Shown here: positions 23,161-35,056 of the stretch, in pieces
Position numbering within the stretch: the stretch's first letter is position 1
How the letters are laid out: every line of letters begins with the position of its first letter
Assembly (NCBI RefSeq): GCF_012489685.1
Contig: NC_080043.1
Coordinates: forward strand, 12,580,223 to 12,644,222
Origin: Lotus japonicus
Lineage: Eukaryota > Streptophyta > Magnoliopsida > Fabales > Fabaceae
DNA: 64,000 nucleotides
Direction: 5' to 3'
The notes under the pieces: generated by a model
Databases searched by the model: none
The model's input: only the letters and a program-made list of their open reading frames with translations
Told to the model about the DNA's origin: nothing
Made by a program: the position numbers and the translations under genes

Positions 23161-26100
23161 GTGGGATTCTTCTACAACTGAATACCTATAGGTTAGTGTT
23201 AATTTGGAATTGCCAAATCCTATTGCTAGGTTGCATTTTTTTTTTCTGGAATGGTGAATTTTCTTTAGAATTTTATGGTCCCTTATTTGCTTAAGCTAAA
23301 TCTTGAGAACATTTATTTGTTTACATATGAACTTTTTGTTGTATATTTTATAATATTTCAAAAAGATTTAAAGTGAATTTAAATTAAAAATATTTATCTA
23401 TTTATGATTGGCATCCCGTTTATGTTTACAATTAAAATATTGATTACATGGTTAATATGTTACCATTCAATATTTCCCTCTCTATTCTTATATAAGTTTT
23501 CTTTGTGTCAAACATTACCTTCCCTCTCATAATGTACATGGTAAAAGGTTTTCAATTCCCGTGAAAAACATTACCGCCAGTCTACCAGCACCTATGTACT
23601 ACTAACAAAGATTGAGATATATGTGCATTTGAATGTATGTGAACATTTATACAAACATAGTCTTAGTGACTAACATAAGCAAGGTGAGATCAATAAAAAA
23701 AATATTGTGCATATAAAATAAAAATCAGAAAAATTCACTAAAAATACCATAAAATTTAATTAATACTCTAGAAATAAATCAAAAATAAATTAAGATAAAA
23801 TCAAGAAATAAACAATCTAAATCCTAATCAAATCTAAAATTTAAAAAGGTATTTTTTATGAGAATATAATTAACTTGAGATCAATAAAAAAAATATTGTG
23901 CATAGAAAACAATAGAAAATATATATTTTTTAATTAATCGAGGTATGTGAAAAAGTAGTGTGATTCATTTCACCTTGCAATTTAGATTTTTTCATAGTTT
24001 TGGTGGGATTCTTCTACAACTGAATACCTATAGGTTAGTGTTAATTTGGAATTGCCAAATCCTATTGCTAGGTTGCATTTTTTTTTTTGGAATGGTGAAT
24101 TTTCTTTAGAATTTTATGGTCCCTTATTTGCTTAAGCTAAATCTTGAGAACATTTATTTGTTTGCATATGAACTTTTTGTTGTATATTTTATTAATATTT
24201 CAAAAGATTTAAAGTGAATTTAAATTAAAAATATTTATCTATTTATGATTGGCATCCCGTTTATGTTTACAATTAAAATATTGATTACATAGTTAATATG
24301 TTACCATTCAATATTTCCCTCTCTGTTCTTATATAAGTTTTCTTTGTGCCAAACGTTACCTTCCCTCTCATAATGTACATGGTAAAAGGTTTTCAATTCC
24401 CGTGAAAAACATACCGCCAGTCTACCAGCACCTTTCATAAGTTCTAAACCATATAGTTACATATTCCCTTAAGAGTGTTAATTAATTTTTATCGTATTTT
24501 TATTGAATTTTCGGATTTTTATTTAATTCAGGGTTTTATGAGTTTTTATTGTGATTTGCTAGACTTTGGTAGTTTTTATCTATCTTTAATTAGTACCGTT
24601 TTAAATTTTAGATTTGATTAAGATTTAAGTTGTTTATTTCTTGATTTTAGCTTGAATCTTTTATTTTATTTTGAGAGTATTAATTAATTTTTATGGTGTT
24701 TTTATTGAACTTTAGGTCTTTATTTAATTTATGATTTTATAAGTTTTTATTGTAATTTGCTAGATTTTGAGAGTTTTTATATATCTTTAATTAGTACCTT
24801 TTTAAATTTTAGATTTGATTAGGATTTAGGTACTTTAATTCTTGATTTTTTCTTAATTTGTCATATTTTTATTTATTGTGAATTCCAGGAAAATGGAGCT
24901 GATCTAGTGCTGAGGGACCACAGAGCTACCATGGACACGTAGAAATTTGATGGTTGCTAGGTGAATTTGGCAGAGTTTCTCATTAACTGCGGACTAGAGC
25001 TCATAGGTTACTGCATATAAGGTTTGATGTACATTTATGGAGGGTGAAAGGATATTACTCCGGCAAATCAACCATTATTAATGTGAATGCAATCATTATT
25101 AATTTTAAAATCTTATTTTTAATTATAGAGATTTTTTTATGTATATGTAACGTGAGATTTTGTTTTATATAAAAACTATCATTGTAAAATCTTCTTTTTA
25201 ACTTTAGAGATTTCTTTATGTATATGTAACGTGAGATTTTGTAAAACCCCAAGGATTTCTCTATACAGTTAACTTCTTTATTTCTCTGATAAATGAGTAT
25301 CCATTTAGTAAGATGATTTGCATCTAAAGCTACTCTGAAATCTAAAAGCTATTGCTGTTTGTATTTGGGTTTAATTTTCAATTTATATGTTTTAATTTTA
25401 AATTACAATAATGTACCTACGTGAGATTTTGTTTTATATAAAAGGTATCATTATATTTTTTTTAAACAATCATTATATTCTAAACTAATTGATTGATATT
25501 ATGTCAAATTTCAAATAAAATCAAATGAGATACCAACCGAATGCATTCAGTTACTCCCTCCGTCCTCTATTATAAGTCACTTTTACCTAATTCTCTAGGA
25601 TTAAGAAAAGTGGTTAGAATTAGTTAGTTACAATAAATTTGTATCTTTTTTCCTAAACTGACCACATTTAAAAGTATATCAATTCAATGAATCTCATCTA
25701 CCTCTCTCTCCATATTAATGTTCCACTATCTTGAAAACCCCCTTCCACCAATAAAAAATAAGTTTTGGAAGTTTTTTGAGTAGATATAAATTAAAGTGAC
25801 CTCGATAATAAAGAAAAATATTGGAAAGTAGGAAAATTCTTTAAATGCTACAAGGGTAAACATGGAGAGAAAAATTTAATGTTGCATAGATATTGTAAAG
25901 TGACTTATATTTTGGGACAAAAAAAAACTCACAAAAAGTGACTTATAATAGGGGACGGAGGGAGTATAAATGACGAGGAGAAATTTCTGTACCTAAAATT
26001 CATTTCCAAAACAAATCTATCTTGACTAATTTGAAAATTTTAAATCTATATTGATTTATGAAATTTATAAGATTTTGTTTCTCTGATAAATGAGAATCCA

Positions 26101-26886
26101 TTGAGTAAGATGATTTGCATCTAAGTCTGCTCTGAAACCTAAAAGCGGTTGTTGTTTGTATTTGCGTATAATTTTCAATTGTATGTTTTAATTTTAAAGT
26201 ACTATAATGCTATCTACGTGAGATTTTGTTTTATATAAAAGTATCATTATACTTTTTTTATACAATCATTATATTCTAAACTAATTAATTGATATTATTT
26301 TAATAGAATAAATTTAATATAATTAACTTTAGTATTATTTTCAAAATTTAAAGAGTGTATATTTATATAAGTATATAACTATAATAATTTGATAGTAAGA
26401 AAAGTACGAGGAATACAAAATATTAATACATATGGACTATAAAATTATGACCTGAATTTATTAGTACTAACAAATTAGAGTTACGAGATCTCACGGGGAG
26501 AAACATTTTACATGAAAATGAAAATTTGTACGAGTTAAAAAAAAAATTCATTTTCTATAACTTAAGTGTATTTTTAATAATTTAAAAAATAATTATATAT
26601 TTATGTATTGTTATATATCTAAAACACAAAAACATTACCCTTTATGCAACACGAGTATACATCTTCACAAACAAAATTCAGTTATACCTCACATATGCAA
26701 AAATTAAAGTTTTTGGTTTATTAACTTCTGTGTTTTTTAAAATTTGTGCTCTTTAAATATCTACATCTTTATTATGATTATTCTTATATTCTTAACATCT
26801 TAAATATTTATAATTTAAAATATGAATCGATGTATCAAATACAATAGACATATTCCCCGTGCAACGCGCGGGTAAAAAAGCACTAG
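23161..26886 (+). mobile_element. Right part of Helitron, left copy
   Basis: Same sequence as 52633-56359. Contains two direct copies of a ~430-bp block (about 23161-23594 and 24004-24433) and short segments with TTTTAGATTTGATTAGGATTTAGG in both orientations (inverted at about 23810-23850, direct at about 24600 and 24813). Ends with a 7-bp hairpin (26856-26872), then CTAG at 26883-26886 before host T. No coding frame for Rep or helicase. Confidence 0.8.
25554..25964. mobile_element. Stowaway-like MITE, left copy
   Basis: Inverted ends CTCCCTCCGTCC...GGACGGAGGGAG flanked by TA on both sides (25552-25553 and 25965-25966), 411 bp. The subterminal ATTATAAGTCACTTTT is also mirrored at the right end. 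TA target duplication and this terminus identify a Tc1/mariner-type (Stowaway) MITE, here nested in the Helitron. Confidence 0.85.
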
Positions 26887-27062
26887 TATGTGATTTAATT
26901 GATAAAGGCCGGAGAGAGAAATAAATAGAAAGTGAAGGTGAAAAATAAGTGAATGTGTGTATATAACAAAACTCTAAAGGTTAACAACCAAATTAAATGT
27001 TGACAACCAAAAGTATACACGTATTTTATATGCAAAGCTTAAAAAGAATAAAATGACATTAC

Positions 27063-27194
27063 CATAGGCTCCTCAATATATTGAATAAAACGATCACCCC
27101 AAATGTTGGGATGATAATTTACTGAACGCCGAGAGAAATCAGAAGATGCATTAAGAGTGGAAGTAACAAGTGATGTTGCTGCTGAAACAGACAT
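27063..27194 (-). CDS. Terpene synthase exon 1, left copy
   Basis: Same 44-codon exon as 56536-56667: ATG at 27194, the RRSVNYHPNIW (RRX8W) motif, and a GT splice donor at 27062-27061. In this contig no exons 2-7 lie to its left, because the gap intervenes. In a real tandem array it would belong to a second gene whose remaining exons fall in the gap; otherwise it is the same exon assembled twice. Confidence 0.85.
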
Positions 27195-27311
27195 AGTTCT
27201 TTGCTCTGGTTAAAATTTTGAATCAACTTTGTTTTCAAGAAATGCTCTAAGATTCCTCAATCTAATAATTGCATTCAGGTTCTGTGAGTGGTGAAGAACT
27301 TGATGTGTGCA

Positions 27312-27317
27312 TTTATA
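27312..27317 (-). promoter_or_regulatory. TATA box of terpene synthase, left copy
   Basis: Minus strand CCTATAAATGCA about 120 bp before the ATG at 27194; same as at 56785-56790. Confidence 0.5.
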
Positions 27318-27394
27318 GGAGATTCCAACCTCAAAAAGAATATGTACTTTTCGAGTGTTAGAAATAGATGGAGGAGAAATTAATTTGTGATCAA

Positions 27395-27959
27395 TGATCA
27401 TGTGATGAACAAAAAATAGAAAAAATTGATATGTGGCTCTAAAAAATATGACTTAGAAAATAAATTAGCAACTATGGCCGATATGTGGCTCTAAATAACA
27501 TGACTTAAAAAATAAAATAGAAACTATGGCCTATTTTTTTTTTGATAGGCAACTATGGCCTATTTAGTTTCTTTTTATTTTTTTTAGTTACAATTTATAA
27601 AATTGTCACTTTTTTTTTATATGTTAAATTGTTTTCACAATTTTGACCCGGCTGTAGTGAAGATTAGGTCTTCACAAGAGTGCGGTTCCTAAAGATCAAC
27701 CCCTCGACCTAGCTAGGGGTTAAGTTGCCGCTTATGAGATTTTAAAAGTTAAAAAATAGAGCAAACAATAAATAAATAGTATTAATTGTCTTCTCATTTT
27801 AAAAAATAAAAAATAATTTTTTTATTGAATATAAAGTTAATTTTTATAATTTAAAAATGAATAAAATTAAAATAAAAAAAAATATAAACCAAAACCACCC
27901 GGTTGCGTATTTTTTATTTTGTGGTTGGAAATTTGTTGAATTTCAATTTCATTAGAAAG
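27395..27959. other. Non-coding, two ~50-bp tandem units
   Basis: GATATGTGGCTCTAAA...ACTATGGCC occurs twice in tandem (about 27429-27478 and 27479-27528). The rest is AT-rich upstream DNA of the terpene synthase with no gene seen. Confidence 0.5.
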
Positions 27960-27977
27960 AGAATCCATCACATATAT

Positions 27978-29417
27978 TTTTTTTTTGATACAAGCAACTT
28001 AAAGGGGAAAACAAAAGAAACTAACAACTACCTAACAAACACAGTGCCACTCTTATCGGCAAGCAGTAACAGAGATAACTCCGGTGGAGGATCCACCACC
28101 ACATGCAAGGCTTGCTCCTGCGCAGCTCCTGCCTTAGCCAAGTAATCCGCACAGGCGTTTCCCTCTCTAAGAGTATGCTCCAAACGAACCACCCACTCCC
28201 GCCAGAGAAACTCCTTGATACTGGCTATGAGCACTGCACATTCATGAAAACGGGAAGGACGGTCCATAATCAGCGACACCGCAAGCAGGGAGTCAGAGAG
28301 GCATAGGACCCTCCGGAATCCCTCGCTCCAAGCCATCTTCAACCCATGGAATATAGCTAGAAGCTCCATGGTCAGCACTGACTTGCTACCACCAAACCCA
28401 TAGAACCCTCGAATCCAATCACCGCAGCTATTACGAAGACACCCCCCGAAACCACTACTATTTGGATTGCTCCCCTTACTGCCATCACAATTCACTGCAA
28501 TCTCATCGTCACTAGGAGCTTTCCAAGATACCAACCTCACCGTTCGCTGGACTGGACTCCTCGGCCAGGCTCGCTGAAACTCGTCTTGGAGACTATCGAC
28601 CCACCTATGCAAGGCATCAACGGGAATGACCTGCCCACCCAAAACAGCTTTGTTACGCGAGACCCAGATAACCCAAATAGCAGCCAAAGCAACGCTACCG
28701 TGAGCCTCCAATAAGCGCCGCACCCATAAGCCCGGCTCCGTCTGGCCACCACCATGCCCAGGAGCAAGCATGCCCAAGTGATTCTAGACCCTCCTAGCGT
28801 AGTAGCAGTCCCGAAGGCAGTGCAACTCAGACTCCGGGTACAACCGACACCGGCTACACGTCGGAGATTCAGCCATCCTACGCCGGTAGCGGAGGGAATT
28901 TGTTGGAAGCGCATCGCGGGCTATCAACCAGATCAAAAAGCACACTTTGAATGGAGCGCGCAGCTTCCAAATCCAACCCCAACGGTTACCCTCTTCATCA
29001 TGATCACTACCCAAACCATTACTCGTGTCCTCATTCGTTTCAATCAACCACTTATACCCAGAGCCAGCTGAATATATCCCAGACATATCCCCTTTCCACA
29101 CATGACAGTCCGGGACCTCGCCATGAACCCAAGCCGGTATCCCATGGATTTCGTCCCGTACCCCCTCAGGGAGCATCGTGTAAAGTTGCTCCAATCTCCA
29201 AAGGCCATTCTCCCCTGTAACATCCCGCACCCGGAGTTCCACATCATGAATGTCCACTGCCGCAACCCTATCGCAAAGCTTATCACCCCCAAGCCAAGTG
29301 TCATACCAGAAGGATGATTCCCCATTACCAAGCCTGAATTCAAACCCTTCACGCAGGCAACTCAAAGCTTTACCAACAGACCTCCACACAATCGAACCCT
29401 TCCCCACCATGGAAGAA
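27978..29417 (-). mobile_element. 5'-truncated LINE, left copy, with nonsense change
   Basis: Flanked by an 18-bp TSD, agaatccatcacatatat, at 27960-27977 and 29418-29435. A T-run at 27978-27986 is the poly-A tail on the minus strand. The minus-strand frame carries an RT zinc-binding domain and an RNase H-like domain (see 57502-58884). In this copy a C-to-T change at about 28779 turns a Trp codon into a stop, splitting it into 29410-28784 and 28777-28028. Confidence 0.88.
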
Positions 29418-29546
29418 AGAATCCATCACATATATGATATAACACGTTTTTCTTTCTATTTTTTGTCCTTTTTCTCTCTTTCGCGTAGCTAAGTAACAGG
29501 ACCTTGTCTTAGGGGTGGTGTGTGTATTCTGAAAATCCCATCATAT

Positions 29547-29668
29547 GGGAAGGATAGCTCAAGTGGTAAGAGTTAGGGACATAAGGGTTGGGTGAGATGA
29601 ATGATGAAGGGTCCCGGGTTCGAATCCGGAGGAGAGATTAATTTACTAACATTTACCTATAAAAAAAA
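29547..29668 (+). mobile_element. tRNA-derived SINE, left copy
   Basis: Pol III box A TAGCTCAAGTGG (29555-29566) and perfect box B GGTTCGAATCC (29617-29627), followed by a short tail ending in eight As. No cloverleaf can be formed, so it is not a tRNA gene. Length about 120 bp. The TSD was not resolved. Confidence 0.7.
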
Positions 29669-29856
29669 CATGGGTAGGTCTACGCGTACAAGGTCCATCA
29701 ACTCGTACTACACAATACATTTTTGGGATTCATGGGACTTTTATCTTTCATAGTATTTCTTTTCATATTTTGCACGTTTCTTTTTCTAAAGTTGAAAATA
29801 ATTAATTTTATTCTGAAAAAAATCTAAGGGCAAGTGGGCAACTCTTGCGCTATCAG

Positions 29857-31735
29857 CCAAGGTTATCAGAACCGGACCGGTGATGAAACCGGTGAGGGTA
29901 CCGGTTCAAGGTTCACTGGTTCAACCGTAATTCAACCGTGGTCCAACCGGTTTTACCGCTATGAATTTAACAATATTATTTTTAAATAAATAGGTAATAT
30001 ATAAGGTAATATTGAATAAAAAAATATCCACAACTTCATATTTCAAATGAAAATTACTTGTCAAAATTAAAATTAGTACACACTAAAATAGTAGGTTTAA
30101 AGTAACAATAGATAACATTAACAATATACATTATTCAAAATTTCAAAGAGAATAAAGTAGCAAATAACAGATTTTGTAATATACTAGTATTAAATATGAG
30201 AATTCAAATAATGAAGCTATATTTGTTTTTGAAAAAATAGAGCTTCTCGTAAATGAAGGGAGCTACCTAGTTTTTATCAATAGCTAATAATTCCATTACA
30301 ATGTTCAAAATATTTCATTGAATTTTTTCTTGAAATCTGACATGGCTAGTTGTACAGTTATATTCCTTTTGATTTTCTTACTTTTTTTGGTCATTAATGA
30401 ATAAGTAATAGATGCTGTTTTTAATATTTTTTTGAGTAAAATACACTCACCCCTCTCAAGGTTTGCTAGAATTACACTCCACCCCATTCTTGTCTAAAAT
30501 CTACACCCCACCCCATTTTATATAGATGCAAATTTAGTGACGAAAAATATTCTTCATTAATAATTAGTTATTATTTAAATTGTTAATCAATAATTTCAAA
30601 AAATATTTTCAATATAATCCAATAAATTTAAAAATGAAAACATCACAGTCCTTCTCATTCTCTCAATCGCGGTCTTCCTCCATAAATTCACAATGCAAAT
30701 TCTGCAATAGCACACCCGACCGGTTTACAAACCATATCTTGAACATAGGGAAACATGCTTGTGTTTTCATATTTGGTAATAATTCAATTTTAATCAAAAT
30801 AATCTCTTTATACCTCAAATTTTGAAAATTGGATTGTAGACCCAAAAAGCAAGACAAATGGGTGAAGAAAATAGAGAAACAAAATTAAGAAATATGAAGT
30901 GGATCGGAGGTTATTAGAACCCAACGATGCGGTGGAGCACCGCTTTTAACAAAATCCAACGACATCTTAAACCAACAGAGCGTTCGCTCGCAACTTAAAG
31001 GGGGTGAAGTTCACAAGAAGTAGTTGAACAGGTAGCTTTGGGAATGTGCGATTCACGTTCTGTGGTTCAGGTCGCAACAAAACTTTGATGCATGGTGGTG
31101 CCATGGGGTTTCACATTCTGGGACAGTGGCCGTCGTGTTAAAGGGAGCAAAGGCTTGGTGGTGACCGTTTGTGGTGAGAAATATGATTTGGAGACAGATG
31201 GAACGTGGACTTAACAGACAGAGTGGATTTTTTTTTAAATTTAATTCAGTAAAATTATTTTCATAAATTAATGTATGATAGTGTATATGCATTAAACTTA
31301 TTTAAATTTTAACTAATTAGTAATTATTTTTTATTAGTGACGAATTTGTTTTCGTCACTAAATTTTCCCTTTATAAAAAATGGGGTGGAGTGTAGATTTA
31401 AAAAAAGAATGGAGTGGAGTGTCATTCTTGCAAACCTTGAAGGGGGTGAGTGTATTTTACTCTATTTTTTTACTCAGTGTGCGGAAACTGAGGAACAAGT
31501 ACTGTACATATTAGGCAGAAAGTGACAAGCACTGATTACAAAAAGACAAAATACTACTACCCGGTTAAACCGCACAGTCACCGGTTTTACCGGTTCTGAC
31601 CGGTTTTTGACCGGTTTAACGGGTTTTGACCGGTTTTCTAGTAATCCGATTTTAGCAGCGTACCAGACCGGTGAGAAGTCCGGTTCCCGGTCAGACCGGT
31701 CGAACCGGCCGGTCCGGTCCGGTTTTCATAACCAT
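29857..31735. mobile_element. Non-autonomous hAT-type element with CCGGTT-rich ends
   Basis: Flanked by an 8-bp TSD GCTATCAG (29849-29856 and 31736-31743), the hAT hallmark. Ends are inverted: CCAAGGTTATCAGAACCGG on the left and the complement of CATGGTTATGAAAACCGG on the right. Both subterminal regions are packed with ACCGGT/CCGGTT motifs (about 29873-29955 and 31560-31725), as expected of transposase-binding repeats. No transposase frame. A MULE (30434-31462) is nested inside, leaving about 840 bp of hAT sequence. Confidence 0.85.
30434..31462. mobile_element. Non-autonomous Mutator-like element nested in the hAT
   Basis: Perfect 9-bp TSD TATTTTTTT at 30425-30433 and 31463-31471. Long inverted ends start GAGTAAAATACACTC and extend, with mismatches, over about 110 bp (to a GTGACGAAAA / TTTTCGTCAC pair at about 30537 and 31344). 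A 9-bp TSD plus long TIRs is the MULE signature. The interior has a less AT-rich stretch (about 30895-31215) that could be captured host DNA, but no family was recognised in it. Confidence 0.85.
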
Positions 31736-31809
31736 GCTATCAGCACAAACAACAAGCAAACAAGCTCTAAGATGGTTTTAAAAAGAAAATTCATATCTAA
31801 AACCTCATT

Positions 31810-32014
31810 CCGCCCAAGTAAATTTTGAAAGTTTTTTGGAGGAGATATAAATGATAGTGAAGAAAAATATTGAAAAGTAGGAAAATTATTTTAATTCTAT
31901 AAGGGTAAACATGGTGATAAAAATTAAAGTTGCATTGATATTGTATAATGACACATATTTCAGGAAAAAAAACTCTAAAAAATGACTTATAATAGAGGAC
32001 GGATAGAGTATTAT
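31810..32014. mobile_element. Stowaway-like MITE relic
   Basis: Resembles the right half of the MITE at 25554-25964 (AAATTTTGAAAGTTTTTTGG, then TAGGAAAATT, ending GACTTATAATAGAGGACGGA), with no matching left end. Truncated and diverged. Confidence 0.55.
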
Positions 32015-32594
32015 AAGAGCATAATATACACAATGAAAGTTGTTTTCTTATATTTTTGTGGATCCAAAATGCCATCTTAAATTTAAGCTAAGCAACTTTT
32101 CTAGTTTTTACTCTCATAATAGTTTTTTTATATTTTTTATTGGATCCATAATGGGCCTCACATATTTATGTTTTTATTTCCAATTAATTTGATTAAATTA
32201 ATATTGTGGATCCATAATAGGCCTCACATATTTATGTTTTTATTTATACGATGAGAAAGTCATCTTAATTTATTTTTAAAATTTGGGGAGCTCATAAGTA
32301 TTATATTTATCCACTTAAAGTTTCAAGAGAACATTAAATGATGTTTTCCAAGTAATGCCCTTACAAAAACAATAAATGAGGAAAAATAAAAATACATTTT
32401 AAAGGGTGAAATAGGAAGATAAATAATACTTTCATGAAAATTAATGAAATTAATTAGACTCTTTAATATATTTGTTTCTTCTCTTTCTAACAAGTTAAAT
32501 AGGAACGGATGTAATATGAATTTTTTATCAGTAATACTAGGACTAATTTGTATCACATTCGTCATAATAATGTCACATGTATTAAAGGATGGCA

Positions 32595-32924
32595 CTCCCT
32601 CCGTTCCAGAAAGTTTGTAGTTTAAGATTGTGGCACAAAGAGTAAGAAAACAATTATTGATAGTACAATTTGACTATATTGTCCTTATTTAATTTTACTA
32701 GTATGATGTGCAAATATTAAATTATACTTAGATAGAGAAGAACGTAATTAATAGAGAAGAGTTGTGGTTGGTTAATATGAAAGGTGATAAGTGAGAGAAA
32801 ATGTATTAAATGAGGGTATAGGTGGAAAAAATTAACAAAAAAATGCATCGGTTTTCTAAAACAACAAACATTTTGGGATATTGAAAAATGGTGCAAAACA
32901 ACAAACTTTATGGAACAGATGGAG
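32595..32924. mobile_element. MITE with CTCCCTCCGTTCC ends
   Basis: Left end CTCCCTCCGTTCCAGAAAG, right end TTTATGGAACAGATGGAG followed by TA. About 330 bp. The left flank is CA instead of TA, so the target duplication is imperfect. Stowaway-like by its terminus. Confidence 0.6.
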
Positions 32925-32964
32925 TAATTAAGTTCAAGTGTCCATCTTTCATTGTTTTTAATTA

Positions 32965-32991
32965 CTAGGATTTTACCCGTGCGATGCACGG
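32965..32991 (-). mobile_element. Helitron 3' terminus; 5' end not located
   Basis: On the minus strand: hairpin CCGTGC-ATC-GCACGG (32991-32977), then ACCCGG-like TAAAATC and CTAG at 32968-32965, followed by T. The element would extend to the right. I could not place a 5' TC end with confidence before the P450 fragment. Confidence 0.6.
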
Positions 32992-33574
32992 AACCTGTTT
33001 ATCTTATCATTTATCTGGATTTTTATCCTTCAAGTGTATATACATATCACTACTGCTTATTTTATGCATTTAAATTGATTGTTCTAAGATATATCGGTGA
33101 CTATGATATGAATCATTAAAAATGCTGGAGCATCAGTTGAATATGAACCAATAAACGATTATCAAGTATCAAAGACGACTTAATATATTTCGTTACATGC
33201 TTTAACCTTGTGATTACGACATAGCTTACTTAAAAATCGATAGGATGAACAATATATAAGGGCTTATCAAATAAAATAATCATTCCAAGAGACAGAATAA
33301 AGTTTTTGCAATTAGATAAAGAACAACAGACATCAAATGCAAGCTAGCAAAAAGATGACAAAGCTAAATTATCAAAGGAACTGTTGCAGTTCATTTTCAC
33401 ACACGATCAAGAGCAGCTATTAATTTTGAAAAAGAACAACTTTAAAAGTATTATTTTGTGGAAGCTTAAAAAATTGTAGTTGATAAAGACTGTGCCAACA
33501 AACTGATATCTTTCACGAATAACTATTATAATATACAAGCTTTTGGTTCTTGTTTGCTGTCATGACAAGGAATT

Positions 33575-33838
33575 ATGGACAAAGGGTTAGGCTGGGTTGG
33601 AGAAGAATGGGAACGTATTACTGCTTTTGAACGTGGGTGTAGTGCTGCGGATTATGACAGTGCACAATTGATTCTTTCCCATGCTTCCTAACTTCTTTCA
33701 GTAGCCTTGCATTTTTTTTCCTCTTGTTATGTGTAATTTTCTTTTTCTGTTCTTATTATATTGTATTAAGGGCTAAGAACCTTTTCTACTCTTTTCTAAT
33801 GTAATCTTTGGCTTATCGAAAAAAAAAATACATAACAT
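33575..33838 (+). other. 38-codon ORF with 3' UTR-like tail and poly-A run
   Basis: ATG at 33575 to TAA at 33689-33691 encodes a short peptide (MDKGLGWVGEEWERI... to LSHAS). It is followed by T-rich sequence like a 3' UTR and an A-run at about 33819-33828. This could be the 3' end of a retroposed transcript or LINE, or a fragment carried by the Helitron ending at 32965. I do not recognise the peptide. Confidence 0.25.
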
Positions 33839-34606
33839 GGAATATAGTTTGGTTCATGCAAAAATACTATTATCTCCAGTTCTATTTATAAGAATTAAAA
33901 AACTAATTTACATAGTTTACGAAATAAAATAGTTAAGTGTACTAAATTTGTTCGCAATTAATAAGGATGTTCTTGTCAAAAAAAAAAAAGTATTTAATTC
34001 ACCACAAACTCAAAACTAAATCTTATAAAAAAGAGCAAAGTAAATATCTCATTTGATCGGAAGTTGTATATATAACTCCATACACATATATGTTAATAGA
34101 CCAATAATGTTATAAGTTAACTAGAATTATGATATGTTCACACTTCACTTTTTCTCACATCTCATTTTCACTTATTTTTCTTTTCTTATCTCTCTCTTCT
34201 TTTACTATCGCATCATTTATTATATTGTTCAATTCTCTCTCATCTTTTCCTTTCTCGCTCCACTCGAGTGAGGTGGAGAGGTGTTAAAGAAACATTTTTG
34301 TCTAAAATATACGAATTTATACATAAATATATATGCGATGAAAATATGTTAGTTGTGTTGGATTTTCAAAGACCTGAATATTGTAAGATAATGTCAAAAA
34401 AAATGACATAATTATCAATAATACTCATCAAAGTCTAATTTTTAATCGAGCTCAATAAAGTATTACAATCCAATTCGTCACCGGAATAAGACTTTAAATT
34501 TGTTGTTCTTGTTGTTGTTGATGTTATGTTATGACTGAAAACGTCTTTCTATATAACTCAATCTATCCGATCCATCCTTAACTTGATTATATGTCCCATA
34601 CCCACT
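33839..34606. other. AT-rich region upstream of the P450 fragment
   Basis: No gene or repeat boundary recognised. It may include the old promoter of the P450. Confidence 0.35.
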
Positions 34607-35056
34607 ATGGAGCTTAGCTACCTATTCTCTATTATTTAATTGATCACCTTCCTTCTCTTTCTCATCCTCCTATTCAAATCACTAAAAAGATCAAGTTCTT
34701 ACAACTTACCCCCAGGACCATGGACACTACCTTTGATAGGAAACATACACCAGATTGTAAGCTCAATGCCCCATCACCGCCTCAGAAATTTGGCAAACAA
34801 GTATGGACCCTTAATGCACTTAAAACTAGGAGAGGTATCCCAAATCATAGTCACTTCACCAGAAATTGCAAAAGAGGTTATGAAAATACATGACCTTAAC
34901 TTTTCTGATAGGCCAGACCTTCTTTTGTCCTCAATATTTTCTTACAATGCTACAGACATTGCTTTCGCTCCATATGGAGAATACTTGAGGCAACTGAAAA
35001 AGCTAGCCAACCTAGAGCTGTTGAGCGCGAAGCGCGTACAATCGTTTAGGTCCATA
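34607..35056 (+). pseudogene. Cytochrome P450 N-terminal fragment, CYP71D-like
   Basis: ATG at 34607 (MELSYLFSII), then an in-frame TAA at 34637-34639 within the membrane-anchor segment. The same frame continues with a hydrophobic stretch, the basic KSLKRSS, the Pro-rich hinge [17 protein letters not shown], and [28 protein letters not shown] and [13 protein letters not shown]. This order and wording are typical of family CYP71, closest to CYP71D, an ER-anchored monooxygenase family that often acts on terpenes. Similarity ends at about 35056 (SFRSI); a full protein needs some 350 more residues, including the ExxR and heme-Cys motifs. The early stop and the truncation make it a pseudogene. It lies 4.4 kb from the terpene synthase's 3' end. 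Confidence 0.85.

Larger units (their letters stand above)
20253..30632 (+). repeat. Left copy of ~10.4-kb contig-terminal direct repeat
   Basis: Matches 49721-60112 base for base over almost its whole length, including the same Tat-Helitron junction, terpene synthase exon 1, LINE, SINE and hAT/MULE left part. The left copy begins at the first base after one gap and the right copy ends at the last base before the other. Differences include about ten substitutions and many single-base indels, the indels mostly near the contig ends. Confidence 0.93.

Noticed and set aside
27063..27194. A separate exon-1-only terpene synthase pseudogene
   Set aside because: Sequence and flanks are identical to the right copy and the contig is cut by a gap on the side where exons 2-7 would lie, so loss of those exons cannot be claimed.
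28103..29492. Plus-strand ORFs across the LINE (also 57577-58963)
   Set aside because: Opposite to the LINE coding frame and without domains; shadows.
29547..29668. tRNA-like A and B boxes (also 59021-59143)
   Set aside because: The boxes are 50 bases apart and no cloverleaf stems or acceptor arm form; an A-tail follows. It is a SINE, not a tRNA gene.
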